A stretch of DNA of 7,620 nucleotides. Origin: Spirochaetes bacterium RBG_16_67_19 (lineage in GTDB: Bacteria > Spirochaetota > Spirochaetia > SZUA-6 > DRHE01). Where the stretch lies: NCBI GenBank assembly GCA_001829505.1, contig MIBK01000011.1, forward strand, positions 244 to 7,863, written 5' to 3'. The translations under genes and the position numbers were made by a program. The notes under the pieces were generated by a model. It worked only from the letters and a program-made list of their open reading frames with translations, made no database searches and was not told where the DNA came from. Positions 6,237 to 7,620 of the stretch are shown here, in pieces (positions within the stretch are counted from its first letter, which is position 1; each line of letters starts with the position of its first letter).

Positions 6237-7160
6237 TTGACCCGCACCCACTTCGCGGCGGCGCTGGCCGTCGCGCTCGGTTTTTCGATTGTCTCCTGCG
6301 CACGGCAGTCTCCGGCTCCGGCTCCGTCGGACCGCCAGGCCTCGGCGGGAGTCGCGGTGGAAGGCGTGCCTGCCTCGCTGGACGCCCGCCGGGGGCAGAG
6401 CGGTCCGGTGACGGAGGCCCGCCTCTCGGTGGAGCTGCGCACGATTTCCGTGGGCGGCAGGCTGCAGCCCCGCAATCGGGTGGCGCATGAGGTCATTGCC
6501 GACGGCTACATCCTGTCGGTGGACGTGCGGGAAGGGCAGCGGGTGAGCCGGGGCCAGAAGCTCTTCGCCATCGACAAGGACGAGCTGACCGGGCGCTACC
6601 GGCCCGTGGTGGTCTCCTCGCGGATCGACGGGACGGTCTCCGCGGTGGGCGTCCGCGAGAAGGACGAGGTGAAGGCGGGGCAGAGCGCGGTCACCGTGGT
6701 GGGCGCGGGGGGCTACACCCTGGAGGCCACGGTCAGCGACAAGGACGCCTTCAAGCTGGCGGTCGGCCAGGCCGTCGAGGGGCGGACCACCGACGGGCGG
6801 AAAGTCACCGGCCGGCTGAGCTACCGCTCCCTGGAGCCGGACTACCAGACGGGGCTGTTCTCCCTGGTGCTCGACTTCCCCGAGGGCCGGGAGGCGCACG
6901 TGGGGGAGTATCTGCTCCTGGAGCTGCCGGTCGACCGAACCGAAGGGGTTTTCGTGCCCCACGAGCTGGTGATCCGCCGATACGGCAGCTATTACCTGTG
7001 GTTGGTCAATGTGGAGAATCTCCTCGAAGCCCGGGAGGTCAGCCCCGGCCCCGTTTTCGGGGAGCGGGTGCTGATCGCCAGGGGTCTGGCCCCCGGGGAG
7101 CGGTATTTGACCGAGCCGACCGGCCGGGAGAGGGAAGGCCAGAGCCACGGGGGACGGTGA
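6237..7160 (+). CDS. RND efflux periplasmic adaptor (membrane fusion) lipoprotein lacking the alpha-helical hairpin
   Basis: This 307-residue protein should link the RND transporter to the TolC-family channel. Residues 1-20 are a lipoprotein signal peptide with lipobox Ile-Val-Ser-Cys, so Cys21 is the predicted lipid-anchored first residue. A Pro-Ala-rich linker follows. The two lipoyl half-motifs are at about 86-113 (GYILSVDVREGQRVSRGQ) and 121-155 (IDGTVSAVGVREKDEVKAG). A beta-barrel domain (about 156-232) and a membrane-proximal domain (about 233-295, beginning VFVPHELVIRR and ending ARGLAPGERYL) complete it. Only about seven residues (KDELTGR) join the lipoyl halves, where typical adaptors carry a long coiled-coil hairpin, which explains the short length. 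Borrelia BesA is a known adaptor without a hairpin. The gene starts 21 bases after the channel gene and ends four bases before the transporter gene. Confidence 0.88.
   Translation: MTRTHFAAALAVALGFSIVSCARQSPAPAPSDRQASAGVAVEGVPASLDARRGQSGPVTEARLSVELRTISVGGRLQPRNRVAHEVIADGYILSVDVREGQRVSRGQKLFAIDKDELTGRYRPVVVSSRIDGTVSAVGVREKDEVKAGQSAVTVVGAGGYTLEATVSDKDAFKLAVGQAVEGRTTDGRKVTGRLSYRSLEPDYQTGLFSLVLDFPEGREAHVGEYLLLELPVDRTEGVFVPHELVIRRYGSYYLWLVNVENLLEAREVSPGPVFGERVLIARGLAPGERYLTEPTGREREGQSHGGR
6310..6327 (+). repeat. Three tandem copies of a 6-base unit in the adaptor linker
   Basis: CTCCGG occurs at 6310-6315 and 6316-6321, with CTCCGT at 6322-6327. In frame it encodes the Pro-Ala-Pro-Ala-Pro part of the flexible linker just after the lipidated Cys. 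Such a run can change length by slippage in whole codon pairs without breaking the frame. Confidence 0.6.
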
Positions 7161-7164
7161 GCAG

Positions 7165-7620
7165 ATGCTGGACCTGTTGTTCCGCAAGAAGACTGGTTTT
7201 CTGGTGCTGACGATCCTCCTTTGCCTGGCCGGGGCGGTGCTGGTGACCCAGCTTCCCGTGCAGCTCTACCCCCAGACCCAGAGACCCAGGGTGCGGGTCT
7301 GGCTGAACCACCCGGGATACACGGCCGTGGATTTTTCCGTCGAGTTCGCCGACCAGATCGAGCCGCGCCTCTTGAGTGTCGAGGGGGCCGACCTGCTGGA
7401 GGTCGAGTACGGCAACGACCAGAGCCGCTTCAGCCTGACCTTCGACTGGAAGGTGGACAGCGACGAGGCCAAGGCCGACGTGGAATCGGCCATGAACACC
7501 ATCCGCACCTTCCTGCCCCAGGACTTCCAAGACACCTACCAGGTGCGCTTCTTCAGCGGGGAGAACGCCGGCTTTCTCATGATGGGCTTGAGCTCGGAGA
7601 CGGCCAGCCCGGAGGAGCTG
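7165..7620 (+). CDS. RND-family efflux transporter, N-terminal part (cut off by window edge)
   Basis: The open frame from the ATG at 7165 reaches the window edge without a stop, giving 152 residues of a protein that normally has about 1,000. It would be the proton-driven inner-membrane pump of the system. Lys8-Lys9 precede the first membrane helix (about 12-29). LPVQLYPQTQRP (30-41) aligns with the LPVAQYPTIAPP-like start of the porter domain in AcrB-type pumps, then come HPG (49-51), IEPRLLSVEG (65-74), FDW (93-95), the DSDEAKADV stretch (98-106) and FLPQ (116-119), all in expected order. The start lies four bases after the adaptor stop, with a weak purine-rich upstream sequence (GGGGGA, 7149-7154), so translational coupling is likely. 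Substrate class cannot be judged from this fragment. The adaptor and channel partners are encoded immediately upstream. Confidence 0.9.
   Translation, partial: MLDLLFRKKTGFLVLTILLCLAGAVLVTQLPVQLYPQTQRPRVRVWLNHPGYTAVDFSVEFADQIEPRLLSVEGADLLEVEYGNDQSRFSLTFDWKVDSDEAKADVESAMNTIRTFLPQDFQDTYQVRFFSGENAGFLMMGLSSETASPEEL

Noticed and set aside
1..7620. tRNA, rRNA, CRISPR array, insertion sequence or attachment-site repeats
   Set aside because: Coding sequence fills almost the whole window. No regularly spaced repeats, transposase motifs, terminal inverted repeats or tRNA-like folds were seen in the short gaps.

Overview
This is a GC-rich, almost gap-free stretch with seven genes, all on the + strand. 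They form two functional blocks. The organism is a diderm (Gram-negative-type) bacterium: the window encodes a TolC-type outer-membrane channel, a lipid-anchored periplasmic adaptor and a secreted, non-lipidated solute-binding protein. TTG start codons look frequent. The gene order channel, adaptor, RND pump, and an adaptor with no alpha-helical hairpin, recall the BesC-BesA-BesB pump of Borrelia. That makes a high-GC member of Spirochaetota a reasonable but weakly supported guess; other high-GC diderms are not excluded.

Block 1 (about 42-4920) is a CUT1-type carbohydrate ABC importer. It has a periplasmic binding protein (42-1304), a MalF-like permease (1378-2271) and a MalG-like permease (2277-3155). 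A 580-residue protein of unassigned family follows (3178-4920). It lacks a signal peptide and looks like a multi-beta-domain carbohydrate-active or carbohydrate-binding protein. A perfect 10-bp hairpin lies between the binding-protein and first permease genes, the usual place for a 3' stabiliser or partial terminator that lets the binding protein be made in excess. No ATP-binding subunit is encoded here, so one must come from outside the window.

Block 2 (4944 to the right edge) is a tripartite efflux pump: TolC-family channel (4944-6215), minimal lipoprotein adaptor (6237-7160) and the first 152 residues of an RND inner-membrane transporter (7165 to the edge, cut off).

The two blocks are separated by only about 23-60 bases, with no terminator visible. 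That junction holds a plausible sigma70-like promoter whose predicted transcription start falls almost on an ATG, so the channel gene has an ambiguous start and may be read from a leaderless mRNA. The points most worth a second look are the unassigned 580-residue protein, the hairpin-less adaptor and this junction. There is no non-coding stretch over 100 bases, and I saw no RNA gene, mobile element or CRISPR array.
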